Source of the DNA: Atopomonas hussainii | GTDB taxonomy: Bacteria; Pseudomonadota; Gammaproteobacteria; Pseudomonadales; Pseudomonadaceae | Length of the DNA: 64,000 nucleotides | Direction: 5' to 3' | NCBI RefSeq assembly: GCF_900109735.1 | Contig: NZ_FOAS01000009.1 | Location: forward strand, 124,001 to 188,000 | Shown: positions 54,965 through 64,000 of the stretch, in pieces | Layout: every line of letters begins with the position of its first letter | How positions within the stretch are numbered: the stretch's first letter is position 1 | Notes under the pieces: generated by a model | What the model was told of the DNA's origin: nothing | What the model saw: only the letters and a program-made list of their open reading frames with translations | Database searches by the model: none | Program-made: the position numbers and the translations under genes

Positions 54965-55365
54965 TCCACGCCCGCTTCGCGCTCGTCAGCGGGTAGCTGC
55001 GGGTCAAGATACAGCCAGCTTAAGTGGCTTTGATCCCAGATATGCCGATGTGCCGGCGCCGCTTCGGGCTGGTCCAAGCTGGCTACCGTGATATCCACGC
55101 TATCCGGCGTTTTGCTGGTCCACAGTGCGAGCTGACAGCCGCACGTAGCGCAGAACCAGCGCTTACAGGTGGCGCTGCTTTGATAGTGCGCAGGTTCAGC
55201 GCTTAGCCAAGTGAAGGCCGCCTGCGGAATAGTCAGCCACGTGGTGACAATGCCGCCGGTGGTCTTGCGACAGTCGCTACAGTGGCAGTGCGCGCAGTCA
55301 TCCAACGCGGCGTCGAGCTGATAACGCGCGGCACCGCAATGACAACCTCCACTAAGCTGGGGCAT
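54961..55365 (-). CDS. GFA family (glutathione-dependent formaldehyde-activating-like) protein
   Basis: A 134-residue protein of the GFA/DUF636 family with a zinc-binding cysteine set: LSGGCHCGAARYQ, CAHCHCSDCRKTTGG and WFCATCGCQLALW. Family members are often annotated as formaldehyde-activating enzymes, but the activity is not general. The ATG at 55365 with TGAGG before it was preferred to an in-frame TTG four codons upstream. Confidence 0.87.
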   Translation of the reverse strand: MPQLSGGCHCGAARYQLDAALDDCAHCHCSDCRKTTGGIVTTWLTIPQAAFTWLSAEPAHYQSSATCKRWFCATCGCQLALWTSKTPDSVDITVASLDQPEAAPAHRHIWDQSHLSWLYLDPQLPADEREAGVD

Positions 55366-55464
55366 GCTGAACCTCAAGTGCTGTCTTAAGACCTATGGCT
55401 AACTGTAGTGGTTGATTGTCAGGTTTGCTCGTAGAGTGAGCCTTCACCCGCATTAAGGCAGGCT

Positions 55465-56394
55465 ATGGCTGAGTTATTGCTGCTGCTGTGGCCCATCGTG
55501 GCCTTGATTGCCCTCGGCGTTTGGTTAAAGCGCAGCACTTGGCTGGACAGCGGGTTTTGGCCGGCGGCTGAGCGGCTTAACTACTTCATCTTATTTCCCG
55601 CCTTGCTGGTGCACAGCTTGGCCAACGCGCCATTGGCGCAGGCCGCGCCGTGGCAGTTGCTCGGCGTGCTGCTCAGTGTGCTGCTGCCTGCCGCAGCGCT
55701 GCTGTGGGCGTGGCGGTGGCGTTACCAAGTGGCGGCGGCGCAGTTTGGCCCGCAAGTGCAGGGCTTGCTGCGCTTTAATACCTATATTGGTTTGGCGTTG
55801 GCTGGGGGCTTATTCGGCGCCTCTGGCTTGGCGGTTGCCGCGTTGCTGTTGGCGCTGCTGGTGCCTATGGTCAATGTGTTGTCGGTGCTGGCGCTGTTAA
55901 GCGACCGTCGCTGGCAGGCGCGCGCGGTGCTCTGGCCGTTGCTGCGGAACCCGTTGATTGTGGCTTGCCTGTTGGGCTTGGCGCTGAACATCAGCGGGCT
56001 TGGTTTGCCGCTAGGCAGCGAAGCGCTGCTGAAGTTTCTCGCCGCCGCCTCGCTGCCTTTGGGTTTGTTGTGTGTTGGCGCCGCCTTGCAGTGGCAAGGT
56101 TTGCGCGGTGCTTGGCGAGGCTTGCTGGGCAATAGCCTGTTACGTTTATTGCTGATGCCGGCGCTGGCTTTGACAGTGGCTAACTTATGGGGCTTGCCGG
56201 CGCAAAGTGCGGCGATCGTGCTGCTGTTTTTTGCCTTGCCCACTGCACCCACCGCGTATGTGCTGACCACCCAGCTGCAAGGCGATGCACGCTTAATGGC
56301 TGGCCTCATCACCCTGCAAACGCTGCTGGCGATAGTCAGCTTAGGCTTGTGGCTGGCCTGGATTGGCTCTAGGGTGGCGCCTGCTGTGAGCTGA
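55465..56394 (+). CDS. AEC family transporter
   Basis: A 309-residue inner-membrane protein with about ten helices of the auxin efflux carrier (AEC) family. The N-terminus [20 protein letters not shown] with [20 protein letters not shown] is typical; a second half repeats the fold ([20 protein letters not shown]). The substrate is unknown; relatives carry malate or other organic acids. It ends 8 bp before mutM and may share its transcript. Confidence 0.87.
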   Translation: MAELLLLLWPIVALIALGVWLKRSTWLDSGFWPAAERLNYFILFPALLVHSLANAPLAQAAPWQLLGVLLSVLLPAAALLWAWRWRYQVAAAQFGPQVQGLLRFNTYIGLALAGGLFGASGLAVAALLLALLVPMVNVLSVLALLSDRRWQARAVLWPLLRNPLIVACLLGLALNISGLGLPLGSEALLKFLAAASLPLGLLCVGAALQWQGLRGAWRGLLGNSLLRLLLMPALALTVANLWGLPAQSAAIVLLFFALPTAPTAYVLTTQLQGDARLMAGLITLQTLLAIVSLGLWLAWIGSRVAPAVS

Positions 56395-56402
56395 GGTGCG
56401 CC

Positions 56403-57215
56403 ATGCCGGAATTACCTGAAGTTGAAACCACCTGTCGCGGAATTGCCCCGCATGTGCAAGGGCAAACCGTCGAGCGTGTGCGGGTGCGTGAGCGCCGGCT
56501 GCGTTGGCCGATTCCCGAAGACTTAGACGTGCGCCTCTCGGGGCAGCGGATTGTGGCGGTTAAGCGGCGGGCCAAATATCTGTTGATCGAAGCCGAAAGC
56601 GGCACCTTGATTGTGCATTTGGGCATGTCGGGCAGTTTGCGCTTAGTGCCGGCGGGCACCGCTGCGGTGAAGCACGAGCACGTGGATATCGAGCTGGGCT
56701 CGGGGCAAGTGCTGCGTTATCACGACCCACGCCGCTTTGGCGCCATGCTCTGGAGCCACGCGCCGTTAGACCATGAACTGCTGCGCAACCTCGGCCCCGA
56801 GCCGCTCAGCGACGCCTTTGACGGCGAGCGCTTGTACCAGTGCTCACGCGGTAAGCGCATCGCGGTAAAGCCGTTCATCATGGATAACGCCGTGGTGGTC
56901 GGGGTGGGCAACATCTACGCCAGCGAGGCACTGTTCGCCGCCGGCATCGACCCGCGCCGCGAAGCGGGCGGCATTTCTCGGCAGCGCTACCTGCGCTTGG
57001 CCGAGGCGATCAAAGAGATTCTCGCCTACGCCATCGAACGCGGCGGCACCACGCTACGCGACTTTGTCGGCGGCGACGGCAAGCCCGGCTACTTCCAGCA
57101 GGAGCTGTTTGTATACGGTCGCGGCGGCGAGTTCTGCAAACACTGCGGCAGCACGTTGCGCGAGGTAAAACTGGGGCAGCGCGCTAGTGTGTATTGCCCG
57201 AAATGTCAGCGTTAA
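56403..57215 (+). CDS. mutM: Formamidopyrimidine-DNA glycosylase
   Basis: A 270-residue base-excision enzyme removing 8-oxoguanine. [20 protein letters not shown] gives the catalytic N-terminal Pro2 and Glu3; the helix-two-turn-helix follows the long central region and includes [17 protein letters not shown]; the C-terminal zinc finger is [20 protein letters not shown] plus CPKC. It is full length. In P. aeruginosa it lies near ggt, ferredoxin and coaD, as here. Confidence 0.97.
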   Translation: MPELPEVETTCRGIAPHVQGQTVERVRVRERRLRWPIPEDLDVRLSGQRIVAVKRRAKYLLIEAESGTLIVHLGMSGSLRLVPAGTAAVKHEHVDIELGSGQVLRYHDPRRFGAMLWSHAPLDHELLRNLGPEPLSDAFDGERLYQCSRGKRIAVKPFIMDNAVVVGVGNIYASEALFAAGIDPRREAGGISRQRYLRLAEAIKEILAYAIERGGTTLRDFVGGDGKPGYFQQELFVYGRGGEFCKHCGSTLREVKLGQRASVYCPKCQR

Positions 57216-57285
57216 CTGTGGTAGTCGTAACCTATGGCGACGAAAGTCGCGCAGGCCTTATTGCTCACCGGATGAGGAGTAGACT

Positions 57286-57666
57286 ATGTACATCGGCAAA
57301 CTCGCCAATCTGACCGGCTGCACACCCAAGGCAATTCGTTTGTATGAGCAGCTGGGTTTGTTTGAAGCGCCGCCGCGCCGGGGGCGCTATCGGATTTATA
57401 CCCCTCATCATGTGGATATCGTGCGGATGATTCGCACTGCTCAGGCCGCCGGCTTCAAACTTGCCGAGTTAGCCGTTGTGCTGGCAGCCAAGCAACGCGA
57501 GCAGCGCTTTCCACTGGAGCTGGTTCAGGCCGGTATTCAGGCCAAACGCTTGCAAGTTCAGGCGCAGATTGCTGAATTGCATGCGCTTGATGCCCAACTG
57601 ATAGCGTTGGGCCAAGAGACTGCTCGGCTATTCTCCGAGCAGTCGCCGCAGCAGTGCAGCCATTAA
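57286..57666 (+). CDS. MerR family transcriptional regulator
   Basis: A 126-residue regulator: the N-terminal winged helix (MYIGKLANLTGCTPKAIRLY, EAPPRRGRYRIYTPHHVDIV) and a dimerisation helix (about 80-118). The C-terminal end has one cysteine only (QCSH), so there is no obvious metal site of the CueR or MerR kind, and the inducer is probably a small organic molecule. Its stop overlaps the convergent dehydrogenase gene by 4 bp; a MerR-type operator lies in that gene's promoter. Confidence 0.9.
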   Translation: MYIGKLANLTGCTPKAIRLYEQLGLFEAPPRRGRYRIYTPHHVDIVRMIRTAQAAGFKLAELAVVLAAKQREQRFPLELVQAGIQAKRLQVQAQIAELHALDAQLIALGQETARLFSEQSPQQCSH

Positions 57667-58649
57667 TCGGTGCGTTGTTGTAGCAAGGCAAACGCTTCGC
57701 GCAGAGCTTGCTCTGGTGGGCGCGGGCGAAAGCCCAGCTCAGTTTGCGCTTTGCTGATGCTGTATTCCTGAGGCACACCATGGAACAGGCGTACTTGGCT
57801 CATCAGAAGCTGTGCTGGGTGCCCGGTCAACTGGGCCCAGCGCTCCTGCAGCCAGGCCAAGGAGAGTAGCAGCCAGCGTGGTGCAGGAGGCGGCGTGCGA
57901 TAACCTGGTTTCACTGTGTTTGCCGCCTCGATCAGTGCCCGTAGCGGCGAAGAGTGCTTGTTGGCCAGAATGTAACGCTCGCCTGCGCGCCCTTTTTCGG
58001 CTGCCTTGATCAAGCCTTCGGCCACATCGCGTACGTCAACGAAATTGAAGTGAAAGCTTGGGTCGAGCGGTACTTGGCGAGCCAGCACAGTGTTGAGAAA
58101 GTTCATGGTGTCGGTCAGCCGCTGAGCGTTGGGGCCAACCATGGCTGCCGGTAGCACGCTAACCATCTCAAGATCTAAGCGTTTTGCGACCTCCCAAGCC
58201 ATTTGCTCAGACAGAATCTTGGAGCGGTAGTAGGCGTTGTCTTTTTCGTCGTTCCAGTGAGTTTCGTCTAGCGGTTTGCCTGTGTGCCCCACCGCCGCTA
58301 CTGAACTGACGTAGATCACGCGCTTGACGCCTGCTTTGGCAGCGGCCTCTAAAACATTACGAGTGCCCTCGACATTCGGTGTGATGATGTCCGCTTGCGG
58401 ATCTCGGGCCCAATGGCGGAACACTGCCGCTACTTGGTAGAGCACGTCGACTCCTTGCAGGGCTTGCTCCAGCGCGTGCTTGTCCAGCAGTTCGGTGTAC
58501 ACCAGCTCGCAATCGAGCCCGGCAAAGGCAGTGCGATCATGGATGTCGCGCACCCCGGCACGCACTCGCTCACCGCGAGCGAGTAGCGTGCGCACCAACG
58601 TATTACCCAGATGGCCATTGGCCCCGGTGACCAGACTTAACGGATTCAT
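57663..58649 (-). CDS. NAD(P)-dependent extended SDR epimerase/dehydrogenase
   Basis: A 328-residue extended short-chain dehydrogenase of the dihydroflavonol-4-reductase/3-beta-HSD-like type. The cofactor motif is LVTGANGHLGNTLVR, VIYVSSVAAVGHTG holds the catalytic serine, and YYRSKILSEQMAWEVAKR holds the Tyr-x-x-x-Lys pair. The substrate is unknown. AGGGAGTGCAGCC precedes the start. It is adjacent and convergent to the MerR gene and has the MerR-type promoter upstream, so those two likely form a regulatory unit. Confidence 0.9.
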   Translation of the reverse strand: MNPLSLVTGANGHLGNTLVRTLLARGERVRAGVRDIHDRTAFAGLDCELVYTELLDKHALEQALQGVDVLYQVAAVFRHWARDPQADIITPNVEGTRNVLEAAAKAGVKRVIYVSSVAAVGHTGKPLDETHWNDEKDNAYYRSKILSEQMAWEVAKRLDLEMVSVLPAAMVGPNAQRLTDTMNFLNTVLARQVPLDPSFHFNFVDVRDVAEGLIKAAEKGRAGERYILANKHSSPLRALIEAANTVKPGYRTPPPAPRWLLLSLAWLQERWAQLTGHPAQLLMSQVRLFHGVPQEYSISKAQTELGFRPRPPEQALREAFALLQQRTD

Positions 58650-58681
58650 GGCTGCACTCCCTGTTTCTTGAAGAGGATGCC

Positions 58682-58713
58682 AGCCTAGAGTCTGTCCCTA
58701 TGGACAGAGTCAA
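58682..58713 (-). promoter_or_regulatory. MerR-type promoter of the SDR gene with long spacer
   Basis: On the minus strand, -35 TTGACT (58708-58713) and -10 TAGGCT (58682-58687) are separated by 20 bp, too long for a normal sigma-70 promoter but standard for MerR-activated ones. The spacer contains the dyad GACTCTGTCC-ATAG-GGACAGACTC (58688-58711). The start codon lies 33 bp beyond the -10. The neighbouring MerR gene is the obvious candidate regulator. Confidence 0.7.
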
Positions 58714-58820
58714 GCGTCGTTTGCCGATGGGCTGTTCTGGCGGGCCTTGCGCGGTTAGCCCAATGGCAAAAATGTGTTAAATAATCAGCGCTTACCGAGA
58801 ATAACAATAAGAGGTTAACG

Positions 58821-59399
58821 ATGTCCGGTAACTACTTGCCCGCCAATGCTTTTGTGCAATGGCTGGGGCGCACAACGCTGCGCATGTTGGGCTGGCGAGT
58901 GGAAGGCCAGCTGCCTGATTTGCCCAAATACATAGTGATTGGTGCGCACCACACCTCGAACTGGGATTTTGTCTTGTTTATTGCCATCAAGTTTATGTGG
59001 CGTTTACGTGCCCGTTGGTTTGGCAAGCACACCCTGTTTGCTTGGCCGTGGGGCTACATCATGCGCTTGTGGGGTGGTTTACCGATTCGGCGCCATTTGC
59101 AGCTCAATACGGTGGAGCAGGCGATTGCCGCCTTTGCTGAGCATGAGCACTTTCTGTTGATTCTCTCGCCCGAAGGCACGCGCAAGAAGGTCACTCGCTG
59201 GCGCAGCGGCTTCTACCATATTGCCGTGGGCGCTGGAGTGCCGATCGTGACGGGCGCGCTAGACTTCGCCAATAAGCGCGTGGTGATTGGTGCGCCGTTC
59301 TACCCAAGCGGCGATCAAACCGCCGATATGCAGCAGTTGCACGCGATATTTCGCCCCTATGTGCCAAAATATCCGCAGTACGCGTATCACGGCGATTGA
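58821..59399 (+). CDS. 1-acylglycerol-3-phosphate acyltransferase-like (PlsC family)
   Basis: A 192-residue membrane-associated acyltransferase. His44 and Asp49 in AHHTSNWDFVLF form the HX4D motif; LLILSPEGTRKKVTRWRSGF gives the substrate-binding EGTR block; GVPIVTGALDF supplies block IV. It is short for PlsC, like several Pseudomonas paralogues. The acyl acceptor is unknown. GAGG before the ATG at 58821 supports the start. Confidence 0.88.
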   Translation: MSGNYLPANAFVQWLGRTTLRMLGWRVEGQLPDLPKYIVIGAHHTSNWDFVLFIAIKFMWRLRARWFGKHTLFAWPWGYIMRLWGGLPIRRHLQLNTVEQAIAAFAEHEHFLLILSPEGTRKKVTRWRSGFYHIAVGAGVPIVTGALDFANKRVVIGAPFYPSGDQTADMQQLHAIFRPYVPKYPQYAYHGD

Positions 59400-59475
59400 C
59401 ACCCATCACGCTGACAAGCGTAAATCCGCTGTTATAGTTACGTAGTGCGTTATTGCCAACAACAAGGATCGAACC

Positions 59476-59841
59476 ATGAAGCTCCGTCGCACCACCACGG
59501 CCCTGCTGGCCGCTACGGCCATGACTGCCTCGCTGCTGGGCGGCCAGGCTTATGCTGCCGATGCCACCTCAGATACCCGCTATGACACCGAAACCCCGCC
59601 GGCCTACAAGATGATCGGCGACTTGGTTATCGCCCGCCCGTTTGCCATTGGCGCTACTGCTATCGGCGCAGCGGCATGGCTGGTGAGCTTGCCCTTTACC
59701 ATTGGCCGTAACACCAGTGAGGCCACCGATGCCTTAGTGCTGGCACCGGGCTATGAAGCCTTCGTGCGTTGTTTGGGCTGCACCAGTGGTTACGAAGACT
59801 GGGCCAAGAGCCGCAAGCACAACAACCATACTCAGCCGTAA
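59476..59841 (+). CDS. Exported conserved hypothetical protein
   Basis: A 121-residue protein with a signal peptide (ending QAYAADA near residue 28) and one hydrophobic segment in the mature part ([20 protein letters not shown]), ending in a polar tail with cysteines in [17 protein letters not shown]. Such proteins are common in Pseudomonas, usually as multidrug transporter or hypothetical in annotations; I cannot assign a function. Followed by a strong terminator. Confidence 0.7.
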   Translation: MKLRRTTTALLAATAMTASLLGGQAYAADATSDTRYDTETPPAYKMIGDLVIARPFAIGATAIGAAAWLVSLPFTIGRNTSEATDALVLAPGYEAFVRCLGCTSGYEDWAKSRKHNNHTQP

Positions 59842-59857
59842 GTGCTGGTTTGGGTAA

Positions 59858-59887
59858 AACAAAGCCGCCTGTTTGGGCGGCTTTGTT
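59858..59887. terminator. Terminator between hypothetical gene and ggt
   Basis: A perfect 12-bp stem AACAAAGCCGCC/GGCGGCTTTGTT with a 6-nt loop and a T-rich end serves the rightward gene and, on the other strand, the leftward ggt gene, whose stop is at 59890. Confidence 0.85.
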
Positions 59888-59889
59888 GT

Positions 59890-61577
59890 TTATGGCGCTT
59901 CGACCAGCGCTTGGCCAATGCCGCGCGGGTCGCTGGCGGCGCTAACCTTGCCGCTGCGCTTATCCCAGTGCAGCACCATCAGATTGCCGTAGCGGCGACC
60001 AACAGGGCTTAAGCTGTGGCCACGCTGCTGCAGGGCAGCACGCTCTTCTAGGCTGAAGGCGTCGTCTTCATGCTGGATAGCATCGGGTAAAAACTGATGG
60101 TGAAAGCGCGGTAGCGCGGGCCATTGGGCCACCGGTAGCTGGTCTTGGCGGGCCAGCATGGCCAGCAGCACCATGCTGGGGATGCGGCTGCCGCCGGGCG
60201 TGCCGAAGCTGGCAAAGTCATCGGTACTTTCAATAAAGCTGGGGCTCATGCTCGACAGCGGGCGTTTGCCGGCGGCGATTTGATTGGCTCGGCTGCCCGT
60301 TAAGCCGTAGGCGTTGGCGCCACTCACATCGGCGGCGAAGTCGTCCATTTCATCATTGAGCAGCACGCCAGTGCCGGGCACGGTGAAGGCGGCGCCAAAC
60401 ATCAGGTTAATCGACAGTGTGGCGGCTACCGCGCGGCCACGGCTGTCCATCACGCTAAAGTGCGTGGTGTGTTCGCCTTCGTGCAGGGTCAACGGCTCTG
60501 CTAGCTCGCTGCTGGGCGTGGCGCGTTCGCGTTCAATGCCGGCGGCTTGCTGGCGTAGGTAGTCTGGGGCGAGCAAGGCAGTGATGGGGTTTTGCACGTG
60601 GTCGGGGTCGCCCAGCAGGCGGCGGTCGCGGTAGGCCCGGCGCAGCACTTCAGTCACCGCATGCTGGCGATCAACCCGGCTGTCGCTGCGCCACGGTAGC
60701 CAGTCGAGCATCAGCAAGCTTTGTGCGAGCGCCACGCCGCCGGCCGAGGGTGGCGGTGCGCTAATTAACGTGTCGCCGTTGTTAAGGCGCACCTGCAGCG
60801 GTGCGCGCTCGACCACTTGGTAGCTGGCGAGGTCTTCCATGCTCCAGATGCCGCCGGCGGCGCGTACGCCTTCTACCAAGCGGTCGGCCAACTCACCGCT
60901 GTAAAAGCCGGTGTGTCCGTCACGGGCGATTAAGCGCAGGGTGTCGGCCAGCTCCGGCTGATACAGGCGGCTGCCAAGGGCCGGTACTTCGCCGTCGCGC
61001 AAGAACAAGCGCGCGCTTTCGGCGTCGGCCTGCAAGGCTTTGAGGCGCCACTGCGCGCGCTCACGGTAGGCGCTGTCGATGGTGAAGCCTTGCTCGGCCA
61101 AGGCGATGGCGGGGCGAGTGTGCTGGTCAGCGGCAGTTGCCCGTATTGGCTGGCCAGATAGGCGATGGCCGCAGGCACGCCGGGAATCGCCGCCGCCAGC
61201 GGGCCGTTCAGCGATAGCTCCGGCTGCACTTGGCCGCCACGGCGGTATAGGTTGGCGTGCGCCGCTAGCGGGGCGCGCTCGCGGGCGTCGATAAACGGGT
61301 AGTGGGCTTTACCGCCGCTGGTGGGCTGGCGCAGCAAATAAAAACCGCCGCCACCAAGGCCAGAACCATAGGGCTCGACCACCGCTAACGCCGCTGTAAT
61401 GGCAATCGCCGCATCGAAGGCGTTACCGCCTTCGCGCAAAATCTGCAGGCCGGCTTGGCTGGCTAGCGGGTGCGCGGTGGCAATCGCCGCTTTGTCGGGG
61501 CTGGCGTGGGCGGCGATGCTGAGGAGCAGCAAACAACCGGCGGCAACGAGCCGGGTGAGTCGGTTCTCGTTGCGCAT
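59890..61577 (-). pseudogene. ggt: Gamma-glutamyltransferase, frameshifted
   Basis: The 1688-bp span encodes two overlapping parts of one enzyme. The 5' part has a signal peptide (ending AAHAS) and LREGGNAFDAAIAITAALAV, GLGGGGFYLL and the arginine of DARERAP, then loses frame after QLPLTSTLAP. The 3' part resumes as AEQGFTIDSAYRERAQWRL and contains the autocleavage and catalytic threonine in HTTHFSVMDSRGRAVAAT, GVLLNDEMDDF and KRPLSSMSPSF. Adding one base near the G run at 61110-61114 restores one 562-residue protein. Either a pseudogene or a homopolymer sequencing error. Intact enzyme degrades glutathione in the periplasm. Confidence 0.9.
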
Positions 61578-61607
61578 GGGCGTTCCTCTCGCTTGGGGGC
61601 TTGCGGC

Positions 61608-61886
<279 letters not shown>

Positions 61887-61895
61887 TCAAGCCGC

Positions 61896-62408
<513 letters not shown>

Positions 62409-62466
62409 TTAGCGCAGCCGCTCGCTCGGGCCAAGCAAGGCCCGCGCGAGGGTGCAGTAGGCGGCC

Positions 62467-64000
62467 TTAGGCCTTGAGGCGCTCGGCCAACTGGGTGGCG
62501 AGTTTGGCGGTTAAGCCGTAGATCGACAGCTGCGGGTTGGCGCCGATCGAGGTGGGGAACAAGGAGCCGTCGTGAATCGACAGGTTTTCCAGCTGATGAT
62601 GGCGGCCAAGGCTGTCGGTGACGCCCATGCTGGCATCTTCGCTCATGGCGCAGCCGCCCATGACATGGGCACTGCCTAAACGGGCGCGGTACAGCTCCAG
62701 CGGCAGGTTGTTGATGGTTGCTTGGGCTTCTTTCCAGCTGCTCGTCCACGGTGCATCGGCGTGCACCGTCCACACCTGTTTGGCGCCGGCGGCGAATTGG
62801 ATTTCCGCCATGGATAGCCACGCACGGCGAATGCCGTCCCAGCTGTAGTCGGTCATTTGGTAGTCCAGCACAGGAGTGCCGTCGCTGCGCAGTTCGACGC
62901 TGCCTATCGAGCTTTGCTCGTGAAAGCCGTCGCGGCCCAGCGCCAACATGAAGTTGATATTCGGCAGGCTGGCCATCGTCTCTGCCGCACGCTGGCCGAC
63001 ATCGGCGAGCACCGTGGAGGCAAACATCGGTTGCATAGGGGCGACTTCGATCTTGTACGACATCTCGCCGGCCGCGCCGTCGTGCCACTGGAAATGGTCC
63101 GAATACACCGACTGTGGCGCGCCGCTAAACGGGTTGAGTTGCTGCTCAAAGCGCGCGGCGGAGAAGTTGGTGATGTGCAAGAAGGTGCGTTTGCCAGCCA
63201 ACTGGTGCGGGTCTGGCGCGTTGGAGCGCAGCAGCACCGCCGGGCTGTTGATGCCGCCGCCGGAGAGCACATAGTGCTTGGCGCGCACGGTGATTTTGCG
63301 GCCATTGGGTGCCACGCAACGCTCATCCATGCCCACGCATTCCAGCCCGGTGACCCGGCTGCCGTCGATCAGCAGACGATTGACCCGCGCCAAATACAGT
63401 AGCTCGCCGTTGTTATCCAGCGTGGCGGGAATCGTCGTGACCAGCATGGATTGCTTGGCGTTGGTGGGGCAGCCTAAACCGCAGTAGCCCAAGTTCCAGC
63501 AGCCTTTGACGTTGCGCGGAATGATGTCGTGTTTCCAGCCGAGCGACTCACAGCCATCGGCAATCACTTGGTTATTGGGGTTGGCGGGAATAGCCCACTT
63601 GGCCACGCCTAAGCGCTCTTCCATCTTGGCAAACCACGGCGCCATGCTGTCGACGTCATGGCCGGTTACACCGTGCACATCGGCCCAATGTTTGAGGGTC
63701 GGCGCGGGGGTGCGGAAGCTCGATGTCCAGTTCACCGTCGTGGTGCCACCCACGGCGCGGCCTTGCAGAATGGTGATCGCGCCGTTTTTGCTCATCCGCC
63801 CGAGGCCTTCTTGATACAGCGCCGGGTAGGACTGGTTTTCGCGCAGCGGGGCGAAGTCGTCGCTGGTGCGCAGCGGGCCTTCTTCGATGATCAGTACCTT
63901 AAAACCGGCTGCCGAAAGGATTTCGGCCGTGGTGCCGCCACCCGCGCCGGAGCCAATAATGGCTACGTCGGCTTCTAAGGTTAGGTCTTGCTCAAGGGCT
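62467..64000 (-). CDS. GMC family oxidoreductase (partial, 5' end outside window)
   Basis: 511 codons are visible; the frame continues off the right edge and lacks its start. The FAD-binding motif VAIIGSGAGGGTTAEILSAA is near the visible N-terminus, LQGRAVGGTTTVNW is the GMC signature 1 region, KHYVLSGGGINSPAVLLRS is signature 2, and the active-site His and Asn lie in SAHVMGGCAMSEDAS and GANPQLSIYGLTAKLA. The substrate is unknown, perhaps a long-chain alcohol. It matches the neighbour of coaD in P. aeruginosa (PA0364). Confidence 0.92.
   Translation of the reverse strand, partial: ALEQDLTLEADVAIIGSGAGGGTTAEILSAAGFKVLIIEEGPLRTSDDFAPLRENQSYPALYQEGLGRMSKNGAITILQGRAVGGTTTVNWTSSFRTPAPTLKHWADVHGVTGHDVDSMAPWFAKMEERLGVAKWAIPANPNNQVIADGCESLGWKHDIIPRNVKGCWNLGYCGLGCPTNAKQSMLVTTIPATLDNNGELLYLARVNRLLIDGSRVTGLECVGMDERCVAPNGRKITVRAKHYVLSGGGINSPAVLLRSNAPDPHQLAGKRTFLHITNFSAARFEQQLNPFSGAPQSVYSDHFQWHDGAAGEMSYKIEVAPMQPMFASTVLADVGQRAAETMASLPNINFMLALGRDGFHEQSSIGSVELRSDGTPVLDYQMTDYSWDGIRRAWLSMAEIQFAAGAKQVWTVHADAPWTSSWKEAQATINNLPLELYRARLGSAHVMGGCAMSEDASMGVTDSLGRHHQLENLSIHDGSLFPTSIGANPQLSIYGLTAKLATQLAERLKA

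Overview
The window comes from the chromosome of a Pseudomonas-like gammaproteobacterium (family Pseudomonadaceae). Gene content and order match three blocks that I remember as separate in Pseudomonas aeruginosa: glnK-amtB-yjbQ-sutA-HAD-xerC-DUF484-dapF-lysA-lptM-cyaY-cyaA-argH-algZ-algR-hemC-hemD-hemX-hemY; polA-DUF2782-thrB-znuA/zur-znuC-znuB; and mutM-ggt-ferredoxin-coaD-GMC oxidoreductase. GC is moderately high (about 60 percent by eye). I see no rRNA, tRNA, CRISPR array, prophage or transposase.

Layout. 1-2300: nitrogen signalling and ammonium uptake (glnK, amtB) behind a likely NtrC/sigma-54 promoter, with the first codons of a divergent ubiK at the left edge. 2365-7765: yjbQ, the RNA polymerase-binding regulator sutA, and a leftward cluster with XerC recombinase, DUF484, dapF, lysA and the small lipoprotein lptM. 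7925-13305: a more variable stretch with an AraC regulator, cyaY, a DUF1289 protein, a secreted sphingomyelinase D/phospholipase D-like enzyme, a class 3 lipase, a solute-binding protein and a Cys/Gly-rich protein. 13308-18847: class I adenylate cyclase, two small conserved proteins and a chemoreceptor.

18856-27521 is a complete 2-aminoethylphosphonate (AEP) island: ABC importer plus DMT transporter, LysR regulator, HAD phosphatase, phnW and phnX. AEP would be imported, transaminated to phosphonoacetaldehyde and split to acetaldehyde and phosphate. 27612-31431 holds three orphan periplasmic solute-binding proteins, two of them in one operon with a chemoreceptor.

31572-40469 returns to core genes: YpfJ-type peptidase, argH, the AlgZ/AlgR two-component pair and a haem operon (hemC, hemD, an ABM-domain protein, hemX, hemY). 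A PilT/PilU-type ATPase gene at 40526-41751 is broken by a one-base frameshift. 41821-45531 is accessory: a quinone oxidoreductase, a VOC protein, an intergenic region of about 0.8 kb with three kinds of inverted repeat, including a roughly 540-bp element with hairpin-bearing inverted ends, and two overlapping genes I do not recognise. 45653-54605 holds polA, thrB and a Zur-controlled zinc uptake locus. 54749-64000 holds small conserved genes, a transporter, mutM, a MerR regulator whose probable target promoter lies in front of the neighbouring dehydrogenase gene, an acyltransferase, a ggt gene also broken by a one-base frameshift, a ferredoxin, coaD and a GMC oxidoreductase cut by the right edge.

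I did not find a clearly new multi-gene system. The best leads are the SMaseD-like enzyme, the chemoreceptor/binding-protein operon, the ABM protein inside the haem operon, the hairpin-ended repeat and the two unrecognised overlapping genes.
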